A stretch of 64,000 nt of DNA. It comes from Caldilineaceae bacterium (GTDB lineage: Bacteria; Chloroflexota; Anaerolineae; Caldilineales; Caldilineaceae). Within the stretch, counting starts at the first letter, position 1, and every line of letters begins with the position of its first letter. Position numbers and translations under genes: made by a program. The stretch spans positions 186,001-250,000 of the forward strand of contig JAJDXQ010000013.1 in the NCBI GenBank assembly GCA_022823185.1, given 5' to 3'. The notes under the pieces are model-generated. The model did no database searches and had not been told where the DNA came from. It was given only the letters and a program-made list of their open reading frames with translations. Shown here one piece after another: positions 8,703 through 17,198 of the stretch.

Positions 8703-9785
8703 ATGACAATTTCATCTTCGCAAATTGACAACGTGACCGAAGCCGGCGCAGCCGCCGATTCTCGGGAGATGCTGCTGGAAGTCCGGGGGTTGAAGACGCA
8801 CTTCTTCCTGGCGCAGGGGATTGTTCGGGCCTTGGAGGGCGTTGACTTCACCGTACGGCGCGGCCAGACTGTCGGCCTGGTTGGCGAAAGCGGCTGCGGA
8901 AAGTCGATTACCGCTCGCTCAATCATGGCGATCGTGCCATCTCCGGGACGGGTTGTAGAGGGCGAGGTTCTGTTCCACCTTCAGAGGGAGGAGAACGGAA
9001 GCGTAACCGATCAGGTCGTCGATATGACCAAGATTGACGCCATGGGCACGCAGGCCCGTTCTATTCGCGGCGGCGAAATCTCGATGGTTTTTCAGGAGCC
9101 GATGACGTCGCTGAGCCCCGTGCATACAATTGGGAATCAAATTATTGAGGCGATTCTACTGCACCAGGAGGTAGACAAGGAGGAGGCCCGCGCCCAGGCG
9201 ATTGACGTCCTCAATAAGGTAGGCATGCCCCAGCCTGAACGCACCATCGACCGTTATCCCCATCAGTTGAGCGGCGGGATGCGTCAGCGCGCGATGATTG
9301 CAATGGCCCTTTCCTGCCAGCCCAGTTTGCTGATTGCCGATGAGCCGACGACTGCGCTGGATGTCACGACACAGGCGCAGATTTTGACGCTCATGCGTGA
9401 TCTGCAGGATGAATTGGGGATGGCCATCATATTCATCACGCATGACCTGGGTGTGATTGCCCAGATGGTCGACTATGTGGTGGTCATGTATCTTGGGGAA
9501 GTGGTGGAGATGGCCGATGTCGATACCATCTTCTATGATCCCAAACATCCCTACACGCAGGCGCTGCTGCGGTCCATTCCCCTATTGGGCCGCAAGTCGT
9601 CCCAGGGCATTACCAGCCAGTTAACCGCGATTCGCGGCTCGGTGCCGGACCCCTACTCGATCCCTGAAGGGTGTCCCTTCCACCCGCGTTGCCGCAAAGC
9701 GATCGCCGGTGTGTGCGACACCCGCAACCCTCCCCTCCTGGAACTGGAAGGCGGTCATATGGTCCGCTGTGTTTTGTACGAATAG
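8703..9785 (+). CDS. ABC importer ATPase, OppD/DppD type
   Basis: 360 residues. Energises oligopeptide/oligosaccharide-type import by ATP hydrolysis at the cytoplasmic face. Seen: Walker [10 protein letters not shown]-loop [12 protein letters not shown], signature [15 protein letters not shown], Walker [13 protein letters not shown], switch HDLGV. The C-terminal oligopeptide-transporter extension has spaced cysteines ([23 protein letters not shown]), known from the family to be able to hold an Fe-S cluster. It follows the OppC gene by 116 bases and is followed by an intrinsic terminator, so C-D form a two-gene unit without OppF. The OppF encoded at 29477 on the same strand is a plausible partner (inference). 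Confidence 0.92.
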   Translation: MTISSSQIDNVTEAGAAADSREMLLEVRGLKTHFFLAQGIVRALEGVDFTVRRGQTVGLVGESGCGKSITARSIMAIVPSPGRVVEGEVLFHLQREENGSVTDQVVDMTKIDAMGTQARSIRGGEISMVFQEPMTSLSPVHTIGNQIIEAILLHQEVDKEEARAQAIDVLNKVGMPQPERTIDRYPHQLSGGMRQRAMIAMALSCQPSLLIADEPTTALDVTTQAQILTLMRDLQDELGMAIIFITHDLGVIAQMVDYVVVMYLGEVVEMADVDTIFYDPKHPYTQALLRSIPLLGRKSSQGITSQLTAIRGSVPDPYSIPEGCPFHPRCRKAIAGVCDTRNPPLLELEGGHMVRCVLYE

Positions 9786-9821
9786 CGGGCCAGATCCGCA
9801 TCTTCGCCGGATTCTTCAATC

Positions 9822-9846
9822 GAGGCCGCGTGTCGCGGCCTCTTTT
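9822..9846 (+). terminator. Intrinsic terminator after the OppC-OppD pair
   Basis: Perfect 9-base stem GAGGCCGCG/CGCGGCCTC with a TGT loop followed by TTTT. It lies 36 bases after the OppD stop and 53 bases before the next gene, so it separates the permease-ATPase pair from the 905-residue gene. Confidence 0.8.
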
Positions 9847-9898
9847 GCAATACGCCAGAACTTTCACCAAGAGATTTGTCAATCGGAGTGAACTGTAA

Positions 9899-12616
9899 AT
9901 GAGCACACAGACGGACGCTCAGCCGGCCGGTGGCTCGGAAGAGTCGGGGGCTGACGGTCAAGCGGCTTTGTCGCCGGTCTGGCAGGAGTCCGCCCTGCGG
10001 GCCGGTTTTATCCATGACTGGCTGGTGGCGGGCCCGGTGGCAACGCCGCTAACGGACATAGACGGCTACCCAGGCCCGAGTTTCAAGAAACAGGTCGCGG
10101 CTGAATTCAGAGCTGCCTCGGGGGCAAAGGGAGAGGGAAAGGAGCCCGCAGTCCCCGCGTCATTGGACATTTTCGCGACTGCCCTGGAGCGTTGCGCGTT
10201 CATTCCCGACCGCAAAGAGAGTACATGGCGCGTCATCCGCTGCCTGGACGACCATTTCGTGGACCTGTCCACATTCCACCATACGCCCCACTTTCTCCAG
10301 TCATGGGCCTACTGCGCGCTGGACGTTGCCAGCGCGCGTGAAATAACCTTTTCGGTGACGACCAACGGCCCGGCTGACATCTGGGTCAACGGGGAGCACT
10401 GTCACCGGGTGGAGCATTTCCATCACCAGTTGCCTGAAACCGTTTCCTTCCCGGCCATGTTGCGGGAGGGGCGTAACGAGATTGGCATCTGTTTTGAGGC
10501 CGTTGCCATGCGGGAGTGTCCGTATGTATTGGCAATGCAGTTGGCGGCGCCTCGAGACGCCGGCGCCGCGCCCTCAAATGGGGACGGGACCAGCCTGGAT
10601 GACATCAAGGTGCTTCTGCCGACTTCGGTGCGGCCGGAGAGCCGGAGGAAGGCGTTGGAATCGCTCTTCGCCCAAGCCTACCTGGATCGGGATGTATACA
10701 GCCGCCATGCGAAGGTGACTGTGCGCTGGCCGGAGGATCAACCGGTGACCGATGACTTCGCCTTGCGGCTGACGCGAGAAGGAGGGCGCATCTACAGTGA
10801 ACACCACACAAAGGGCGAACCGCGTGACGAGGTGATCCTGGGTACGGCCTTCCAGTTTCCGCAGGATGATTATCAGATCATGCTCTTTCCCAATCCAGAG
10901 CACTACTATGTCAACGACCTGCGCGTTGAGCGGCGGCTGGATGTTCACATCGTCGGCAACAGCGAGTATTCGACTGAACGCTACGGCACGTATCAGGCCC
11001 GCCGCCGGGAAGCCCTGCTCAATGCGGCGCGACGCGGGGCCGAGGGCAGCGTCTTTTCCGAAATTGCGGCGATGGAACTGGGGATGTGGAACAACCTCAA
11101 CGAGAAGGTCATTCTGGACTGTATCGAGAGGATCAACGAGCGGGCAGATTGCAGCGACTTCGATCTGGTCGGTCTTCTGGGCATGGCGGGGCGCTATATT
11201 GAGGAGCCCGACTTCCCGCAGTCGCTGGTCGAGCCGCTGCAGAACTGTTTTCTCAACTTCCGCTATTGGATGGACCAGCCGGGCGCGGATGCGATGTGCT
11301 TCTGGTCGGAGAACCATCAGATACTGTTTCACACGTGTGAGATTCTGGCTGGACAGCTCTTGCCGGACGATCTGTTCGCGAATGCGGGCCTGACTGGAAA
11401 GCAGCATCGCGAGAAGGGCGAGGAGCGGGCGCTCTCGTGGCTGCGCAAGCGGGCTGCGGGGGGGTTCCGGGAGTGGGATTCCAACACCTATTTTGAGGAG
11501 GACGTGCTGGCGCTCAGCCACCTGGTCGATCTGGCCGAGAACGACGACGTGCGCGAACTGGCGGCGGTTGTGTTGGACAAGATGTTCTTCGGGCTGGCGG
11601 TCAACTCCTTCAAGGGGGTGTTCGGCTCCAGCCATGGGCGTACGTATTCGCCCTACATCAAGGATGCCTTCCGGGAGCCAACGTCGGGCATCGCGCGGCT
11701 GTTGTGGGGCAAGGGGATCTTCAACCGGAGTATCCGGGGGACGGTCAGCCTGGCCTGCGCCATCAACTACCAGTTGCCGCCGGTAATCGAGGCGATATCG
11801 ATTGACCCGGCTGACGAGATCTGGAGCCGGGAACGTCATGCCGGCCGGTTGGAGGCGTGGTGTGACCGGGAAGAGGGCGAATGGGAGGTAAACAAGGTCA
11901 CCTACAAGACGCCGGACTACATGCTGTGTTCGGCGCAGGATTTCCGGCCCGGTGAATCCGGTTACCAGCAGCATATCTGGCAGGCGACTCTCTCGCCGGA
12001 AGCTGTCGTATTCGTCACCCATCCACCGTGCATCAGCGAAGACGGCTCACACCGCCCGAATTTCTGGCACGGGAACGTCGTGCTGCCCAGGGTCGCCCAG
12101 TGGAGGGACCTTCTGGTGGCAGTTCACCGGTTGCCGGAGGATGACTGGCTGGGCTTTACGCACGCCTATTTCCCGATCTATGCATTTGATGAGCACGAAA
12201 TCCGCGACGGCTGGGCGTGTGCCCGAGTCGGTGAAGGGTATCTGGCGATTACGGCTTCCGCGGGGCTGACGCTCACGCAGGAGGGAAAGAGCGCGTTTCG
12301 AGAGTTGCGCTCGCACGGGCAGAACAACATCTGGGTGGCCCAGATGGGGCGGGCCGATCTGGACGGGAGTTTTGCCGAATTTGTAGAGAAGGTGACGGCG
12401 CTGGACGTCACGTTCGGGGAGGACAGCGTACACCTGACCAGCCTGCGGGGCGAAAGCGTCGACTTTGGCTGGCAGGGACCGTTGCTGGTAAACGAAGAGG
12501 AGCAGCCGATCAGGGGCTTCCTCCACTTTGACAACCCCTACTCCAGCACGGAACTGGGCTCGGAGATGATGAGCATTCAGTTCATGGACCTGCTGATGCA
12601 GCTTGATTTTTCTTAG
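9899..12616 (+). CDS. Large uncharacterised protein, carbohydrate-active-enzyme-like architecture
   Basis: 905 residues, family not recognised. Start supported by GGAGTGA before the ATG. No signal peptide or TM segment, so probably cytoplasmic. Residues 30-220 look like a jelly-roll sugar-binding domain (DWLVAGPVATP; ADIWVNGEH; REGRNEIGICFE), as in GH2/GH78-type enzymes. Residues about 390-620 are helical and rich in conserved-looking aromatic and acidic clusters (MWNNLNEKVI, MCFWSENHQILFHTCE, FREWDSNTYFEED, FGSSHGRTYSPYIK), compatible with an (alpha/alpha) toroid as in polysaccharide lyases. Residues about 690-880 look beta-rich. A glycan-cleaving or rearranging role is inference; catalytic residues cannot be assigned. 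It lies between the OppC-OppD pair and the minus-strand MocA/cupin genes. Confidence 0.75.
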   Translation: MSTQTDAQPAGGSEESGADGQAALSPVWQESALRAGFIHDWLVAGPVATPLTDIDGYPGPSFKKQVAAEFRAASGAKGEGKEPAVPASLDIFATALERCAFIPDRKESTWRVIRCLDDHFVDLSTFHHTPHFLQSWAYCALDVASAREITFSVTTNGPADIWVNGEHCHRVEHFHHQLPETVSFPAMLREGRNEIGICFEAVAMRECPYVLAMQLAAPRDAGAAPSNGDGTSLDDIKVLLPTSVRPESRRKALESLFAQAYLDRDVYSRHAKVTVRWPEDQPVTDDFALRLTREGGRIYSEHHTKGEPRDEVILGTAFQFPQDDYQIMLFPNPEHYYVNDLRVERRLDVHIVGNSEYSTERYGTYQARRREALLNAARRGAEGSVFSEIAAMELGMWNNLNEKVILDCIERINERADCSDFDLVGLLGMAGRYIEEPDFPQSLVEPLQNCFLNFRYWMDQPGADAMCFWSENHQILFHTCEILAGQLLPDDLFANAGLTGKQHREKGEERALSWLRKRAAGGFREWDSNTYFEEDVLALSHLVDLAENDDVRELAAVVLDKMFFGLAVNSFKGVFGSSHGRTYSPYIKDAFREPTSGIARLLWGKGIFNRSIRGTVSLACAINYQLPPVIEAISIDPADEIWSRERHAGRLEAWCDREEGEWEVNKVTYKTPDYMLCSAQDFRPGESGYQQHIWQATLSPEAVVFVTHPPCISEDGSHRPNFWHGNVVLPRVAQWRDLLVAVHRLPEDDWLGFTHAYFPIYAFDEHEIRDGWACARVGEGYLAITASAGLTLTQEGKSAFRELRSHGQNNIWVAQMGRADLDGSFAEFVEKVTALDVTFGEDSVHLTSLRGESVDFGWQGPLLVNEEEQPIRGFLHFDNPYSSTELGSEMMSIQFMDLLMQLDFS

Positions 12617-12755
12617 CGCCAGAAGAGGCGCCATAGCGAAGTTCCATGCCGCCTTACAGTTAGTCCAAGCAAAGTATGCGGGCCGAAGCCATCGGCTTGG
12701 CAGACTGTTCGGCTATCCTGACCGCAAGCGGGTCGGTGCCTTATAATCGGCGGCG

Positions 12756-13073
12756 TCAACCGTTGTCTTCTTCGGGGCGAATGATGACCATGTAGCGCAT
12801 GGGCGCCTGGCTGGTGTTGATCAGCCCATGCAGTTTGCGCGGGTCGAAAACGACCGCTTCGTTGGCGCGCAGTGGATGGCGCTCCCCGTCGATCTCCAGC
12901 GTCCCCTCTCCTTCAATCATATAGAAGGCTTCAAAGCCCCCGTGTTTGTGAGGCGGATGGGAGCGCTGGCCGGCTTCGACCTCCGAGATGTGGACCCGCA
13001 ACGGCTCGCCTTCCACGTCGGCGTCAAGAAGGTAGCGCGAAATCCCCTTTTTGTCCAAATCCATAAACTGCAC
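12756..13073 (-). CDS. Single-domain cupin protein
   Basis: 105 residues from GTG at 13073, with AGGA 8 bases upstream (an internal ATG is three codons further on). Cupin motif 1 is HPPHKHGGFEAFYMIEGEG, giving metal ligands H42, H44 and E48; motif 2 is PRKLHGLIN. Small metal-dependent beta-barrels of this kind act as isomerases, epimerases or sugar-binding sensors. It is the last gene of the minus-strand transporter operon, 135 bases after the MocA oxidoreductase stop. A role in processing the imported substrate is inference. Confidence 0.83.
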   Translation of the reverse strand: MQFMDLDKKGISRYLLDADVEGEPLRVHISEVEAGQRSHPPHKHGGFEAFYMIEGEGTLEIDGERHPLRANEAVVFDPRKLHGLINTSQAPMRYMVIIRPEEDNG

Positions 13074-13208
13074 AGTTCACTTCCTTTCTGAATTACGCCG
13101 CTACGTACGATTCGCGGGCAGTTGCGGATGGCAGAAGAGGAAGGCGTACGGCCGCGTACGCAGACCGCGTCGCCCCTTTTTCCTCTTTTCCACACGTTCC
13201 CTGGAATC

Positions 13209-14411
13209 TTAGCGGCGGGGGTAGAAGACGTCGAGCAGCGGTTCAATATCGGTATAATCGTAACCGTAGGTCTCTTTGAAGCGCTCCTGGATCTGCTCCT
13301 CGGCTTTCGAAGGCGAGCGCAGGGGGAAGTCCAGCGCCTGCTTGTTCATGAGCGCGGATTCGGAGGCGGCCAGAGTCATTTCCTGGTCGAGCCGGGCTTC
13401 CTGCACGCCGTATGTCGGGTCGATGTCGTTTAGGACGGCGTTGGCGATGCTCATGAGCTGGTCTGCCATGTCGACGCCGCGGCCGTTGTTTTCGCCGACG
13501 CCGAGGTGGGCGTAGGGGTTCTCCCAGACGATCTCCTGATCGGGCAGCTCCAGGCTGATGCGCTCCAGGACCTGGCGACCGTCGACATCGATGATTTTGA
13601 GTTGGGGCTCGTAGGCGATGGCGCTGGCGCCGCTCTGGTACGTGGCAGGGTCGGTGAAGTAGACGGTGTTGCCGACGATGGCGCCGCGGGTGCCGTCAAT
13701 CTGGGAGATGCCGGTTGTTTTGCGGCCGAGAGAACGGGCGTGGATCACGTTGGAGTAGATCATGGTGGCGGCCGCGCCGTTTTCAAACTCGAGGAAGCTG
13801 GTGGTGCAGTTTTCCCGGGAGTGGTGGCGCTTCATGCGGTCGATGATGGGCACGACGTCGGTGACGTGGGTAACGCCAAGGATCGATTTGGGGGGGCTGC
13901 CTGCAAGCAGGCGCAGCATGCTCATGCCGTGGTAGCCGCCCTCGTAGAAGATGCGGTAGATGCGGCCGACATCGCCGATGACGCCGGAATCGATCACCTT
14001 GGCCTGGAAGCGGGCCATGGGGACGCGGTGGTAGTTTTCGGCCACCTCCAGCTTGACGTTGTTGCGCTCGGCGGCCTCGATCATCATGTCGGTCATGGGG
14101 CGGGTGACGGCGACGGGTGTTTCGACAATGATGTTGATGCCATTCTCTGCCAGGTAGCAGCAGATGGGATGGTGGGCGTCACCGGGGACGACGACGTCAA
14201 CGACGTCCAGATCCTCGCCCGCCACCAGGTCGCGCACGCTGGTGTAGGTGTTGACCCCGTACTCGGCGGCCACTTCGCGCAGGACCTCCTCTTCCTTGTC
14301 ACAGACCGCGACGAATTCAAAAGTGTCTTTCAGTCTTGGATAGATTGGCAGGTGCCCGCCGCGGCCGCGGCGACCCAGACCGATCAGGGCCAACTTCAAT
14401 TTGCGTGGCAT
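13209..14411 (-). CDS. Gfo/Idh/MocA family oxidoreductase without the EKP lysine
   Basis: 400 residues. The N-terminal Rossmann fold binds NAD(P) (LALIGLGRRGRGGHLP, then VAVCDKEEE), and the C-terminal beta-sheet domain binds a sugar or sugar derivative (YHRVPMARFQ; GGYHGMSMLRLLAG). Members usually oxidise a hydroxyl of a sugar, inositol or related compound. The normal catalytic motif EKP reads ETP here (NIIVETPVAV), so the hydride-transfer lysine is missing; either another residue replaces it or the enzyme works differently. The start ATG follows AGGA. It is flanked by two cupin genes in the transporter operon, consistent with conversion of the imported compound. Confidence 0.88.
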   Translation of the reverse strand: MPRKLKLALIGLGRRGRGGHLPIYPRLKDTFEFVAVCDKEEEVLREVAAEYGVNTYTSVRDLVAGEDLDVVDVVVPGDAHHPICCYLAENGINIIVETPVAVTRPMTDMMIEAAERNNVKLEVAENYHRVPMARFQAKVIDSGVIGDVGRIYRIFYEGGYHGMSMLRLLAGSPPKSILGVTHVTDVVPIIDRMKRHHSRENCTTSFLEFENGAAATMIYSNVIHARSLGRKTTGISQIDGTRGAIVGNTVYFTDPATYQSGASAIAYEPQLKIIDVDGRQVLERISLELPDQEIVWENPYAHLGVGENNGRGVDMADQLMSIANAVLNDIDPTYGVQEARLDQEMTLAASESALMNKQALDFPLRSPSKAEEQIQERFKETYGYDYTDIEPLLDVFYPRR

Positions 14412-14463
14412 TGTTTTTGTTTCCTTTGGCGGTGAGGGGACTTAGGGCTTGGGTTGGGCGAGG

Positions 14464-14757
14464 TTATCCGAAGCAGATCCAGCGGACCCAATTGTCGGCG
14501 CGCAGGCTGTGGTCGGTCCAGGGGGCGAGAAGGATCAGGTCGGTCGGCCTTACGGTGGTGGTCTCGCCGTCGATGGTAACGGTGGCCTCGCCCTCCAGGA
14601 TGTACCAGAAGCGTCGCTCGCCGTGTTTCTCCGGTTCAAAGGGGTTGGCCGGTGTTGTAATGCGCACGGCAAAATGATCGATCTGGTCCTGCACGTCGCG
14701 AATTTCATAGCCCTTGCGGTTGTTCAGTTCGGGGATGGCGCTGCCTTTGATGATCAT
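14464..14757 (-). CDS. Single-domain cupin protein
   Basis: 97 residues, a bare cupin barrel. Motif 1 is diverged: EPEKHGERRFWYILEGEATVTIDGE has one clear histidine (EKHGERRF) and an arginine where the motif glutamate is usual; motif 2 is PWTDHSLRA. Metal binding may therefore differ from that of the other cupin in this operon. It lies between the OppC-type permease and the MocA oxidoreductase. Possible roles are sugar-ring isomerisation or ligand sensing; nothing fixes the substrate. The ribosome-binding site is weak. Confidence 0.78.
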   Translation of the reverse strand: MIIKGSAIPELNNRKGYEIRDVQDQIDHFAVRITTPANPFEPEKHGERRFWYILEGEATVTIDGETTTVRPTDLILLAPWTDHSLRADNWVRWICFG

Positions 14758-14848
14758 AGTGGTGGGACCTGCTCGCTTTTCGTAGTCGGAATCCGGTTCT
14801 TGGTCACTGCTGCCTGAGCCTGTTCCTGCCCAAGGGCAGTGGCGTCAG

Positions 14849-16027
14849 CTATAGGGTGGCGTAGGGGTCGGCGGCGTCGCGCATGCCGTCGCCCATGAAA
14901 TTGAAGGCGGTGACGGCGATGACGACCATGAGGGCCGGCGCGACCATGGTCCAGGGTGCAATGGCGACGGCGCTGATGTTCTGCGCTTCCTGCAGGAGGA
15001 CGCCCCAGCTGATTGCGGGTGGGCGCAGACCGAGACCGAGAAAGCTGAGTGCGGTCTCGCTGAGAATCATGGTAGGTATGGCCAGGGTCATGGAGGCGAT
15101 GATGTGGCTGAGGAAGGAGGGCAGCATGTGGCGCAGGATGATGCGGAGCTCGCTGCTGCCGGAGAAACGCGCCGCCATGACGAACTCTTCCTCCCGCAGC
15201 TGAAGGAACTTGCCGCGCACGACGCGGGCCATGCCTGTCCAGCCGATGAAGGAGAGAATGACAGTAATGCTGAAGTAGACATAGAGGATGGGCCAACCGG
15301 GCGGCAGCGCGGCGCTGAGCCCCATCCAGAGCGGGATCGAGGGGATGGACCGGAGGAACTCGATGATGCGCTGGATGATGTTGTCGATTGTGCCGCCGTA
15401 GTAGCCGGAGAGGCCGCCCAGAAGGATGCCGAGGACCAGGCTGATGACAACGCCGATGAGGCCGATGGAAAGGGATAGGCGGGCGCCGTAGGAGACGCGG
15501 GAGAACATATCGCGGCCGAGGCGGTCGGTGCCCAATACGAAGAAGCCTTGCTCTTCGTGGGGCACGTCGAGGCCGAAGAGCTTCGTGGTCACGGTGAATT
15601 CACCCCAAAGCTTATATTCTTCGCTCTTGGGGAGGAAGCGGATGGGGTGGATGATGGTGGTATCTTCGTGGTAGGTGTTGCGGAAGGTCTCCGGATCGCG
15701 CTCGCGCACGGTCTGGTAGATGAAGGGCAGGCGCAAGTTGCCTTCGGCATCGACGATATGAACTGGTGTCGGTGGGTGCAGCTTGTATTTGACGAATTTG
15801 GCCTCCGGATCGTAGGGAGCGACAAATTCGCTGAAAGCCGCGATCAGATAGAAGATGATCACCACAAAGGTGCTGAAAACAGCGACGCGGTGGCGGCGGT
15901 AACGCCACCAGATCAGTTGCCAGAAGGAAGCGACAGCAAAATTCGCCTCGTCGTCCCGCGTTTCCAGGTAACGCTCTTCTTCGGGGTCGTCGTCATGGAG
16001 AACCGGTCGTTGTTCCTCAGTCGTCAT
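14849..16027 (-). CDS. ABC importer permease, OppC/DppC type
   Basis: 392 residues. Cytoplasmic head, TM1 (VAVFSTFVVIIFYLIAAFSE), a large external insert (LRLPFIYQTV, HPIRFLPKS, GLDVPHEEQGFFVLG), then the inner-membrane permease domain from DRLGRDMFSRV to GDGMRDAADPYATL with the coupling loop FVMAARFSGSSE. Long stretches are identical to the orphan OppC at 7396, including the external insert, so the two probably serve transporters of related specificity. It lies directly downstream of its OppB (16123-17118), 95 bases apart. This B-C pair has two binding proteins upstream but no ATPase genes of its own. Confidence 0.92.
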   Translation of the reverse strand: MTTEEQRPVLHDDDPEEERYLETRDDEANFAVASFWQLIWWRYRRHRVAVFSTFVVIIFYLIAAFSEFVAPYDPEAKFVKYKLHPPTPVHIVDAEGNLRLPFIYQTVRERDPETFRNTYHEDTTIIHPIRFLPKSEEYKLWGEFTVTTKLFGLDVPHEEQGFFVLGTDRLGRDMFSRVSYGARLSLSIGLIGVVISLVLGILLGGLSGYYGGTIDNIIQRIIEFLRSIPSIPLWMGLSAALPPGWPILYVYFSITVILSFIGWTGMARVVRGKFLQLREEEFVMAARFSGSSELRIILRHMLPSFLSHIIASMTLAIPTMILSETALSFLGLGLRPPAISWGVLLQEAQNISAVAIAPWTMVAPALMVVIAVTAFNFMGDGMRDAADPYATL

Positions 16028-16122
16028 CGTTTGTTCCGTTCCATGTGAAAGCGCTCAATTTGCGAAGGATTCGTACATTCGACTCATACGAGCAGGTAGC
16101 AAACAGGGAATACATGAACTGA

Positions 16123-17118
16123 CTACCCCGCTTCTTCCAGGCGGATGCGGGGATCAACCCATGCCAGAAGGAGATCGGACAACAGCGTGCCGATGACCGT
16201 CAGCACGCTGAGCATCATGATGAAACTGCCGGCGAGAAACATATCCTGATTGATCAACGCCTGGAAGAGCATTGGGCCGGTCGTCTGCAGACTGAGAACG
16301 ATAGCCACAATGGTTGTGCCCGAGATCAGGTCGGCCAGCGACCAGCCCACAGTGCTGAAGAAGGGGTTGAGGGCGACACGGGTCGGGTACTTCCAGATCA
16401 GCCGGGTCTCTTTGACGCCCTTGGCGCGAGCGGTTTCGACGTAAGGTTTATTGAGTTCGTCGAGCAGATTGGCGCGGGTGATGCGGATGCCGTTGGCGGT
16501 GCTGCCCACGGCCAGGATCACGATTGGGATCCAGACGTGCGCCAGCAGATCGAGGACGCGGTCGACGGTCCAGGGCGCGTCCATAAATTGGGGGCTGAAG
16601 AGGCCGCCGACGCTCATATCGGAATAGCTGGTCACCAGCCACATGATAACGAGGGCGAGCATGAATTCGGGCATGCCTTTGCCGATGAAGTTGAGCGCGG
16701 TGACGACATAGTCGATCACGGAGTATTGATGGGTCGCCGAATAGACGCCTAAAGGGATGGAGACGAGCCAGCCGAACAGCAGGGTGGTAAAGGAGAGTAC
16801 GAAAGTAAGGCCGAGCCGGTTCCAGATCAATTCTTCCACCGGTTTCTGGTACAACATCGACTCACCCCAGTCGCCGCGCAGGAGGATACCTGAGATCCAC
16901 TTGAGGTACTGGATGTGCTGAGGCTGTCCCAGGCCGTACCGTCTTTCCAGCCTGGCCATGAGGACCTCGTCAACCTCGTCGCCCTGTTCGCGCAACTGCG
17001 CGGCGTAGGTCGTCAGGTAGTCGCCCGGCGGGAGCTGGATGATGATAAAGGTGACGACCGAGATGACGAAGAGAGTCGGTATCATCACGGCGAAGCGGCC
17101 GAGGATGTATGAGAACAT
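16123..17118 (-). CDS. ABC importer permease, OppB/DppB type
   Basis: 331 residues, typical OppB length. TM1 near the N-terminus (FAVMIPTLFVISVVTFIII), the family hallmark LPPGDYLTTY, then YGLGQPQHIQYLKW, five further membrane spans and the coupling loop PYVETARAKGVKE. It ends DPRIRLEEAG, close to the DPRIRxE ending of the other OppB proteins here. With the following OppC it forms the membrane channel for SBP2/SBP3 substrates. The gap to SBP3 holds a strong stem-loop, suggesting differential expression of binding protein and permease. Confidence 0.93.
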   Translation of the reverse strand: MFSYILGRFAVMIPTLFVISVVTFIIIQLPPGDYLTTYAAQLREQGDEVDEVLMARLERRYGLGQPQHIQYLKWISGILLRGDWGESMLYQKPVEELIWNRLGLTFVLSFTTLLFGWLVSIPLGVYSATHQYSVIDYVVTALNFIGKGMPEFMLALVIMWLVTSYSDMSVGGLFSPQFMDAPWTVDRVLDLLAHVWIPIVILAVGSTANGIRITRANLLDELNKPYVETARAKGVKETRLIWKYPTRVALNPFFSTVGWSLADLISGTTIVAIVLSLQTTGPMLFQALINQDMFLAGSFIMMLSVLTVIGTLLSDLLLAWVDPRIRLEEAG

Positions 17119-17145
17119 GAGGAACCTCGAGGAGAGAGTAAAGAG

Positions 17146-17178
17146 GAGCGGGGAGAGAGGCAGCCTCTCTCCTCGCTC
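17146..17178 (-). promoter_or_regulatory. Intercistronic stem-loop between SBP3 and OppB
   Basis: Arms 17146-17161 and 17163-17178 are complementary at 15 of 16 bases around one central base. There is no T-run, so it is more likely an mRNA-stabilising or attenuating hairpin than a full terminator. It keeps binding-protein mRNA abundant relative to permease mRNA in many transporter operons (established for such hairpins in general; inference here). Confidence 0.7.
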
Positions 17179-17198
17179 GTTGCTCTACACTGCGCAAC

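Noticed and set aside
10574-12022. A 482-codon minus-strand frame
   Set aside because: Antisense shadow of the 905-residue gene, without ribosome-binding site or family signal.
14754-15296. A 180-codon minus-strand frame over the end of the OppC gene
   Set aside because: Same strand but another frame than the OppC gene; His/Arg/Pro-rich and non-coding in appearance.
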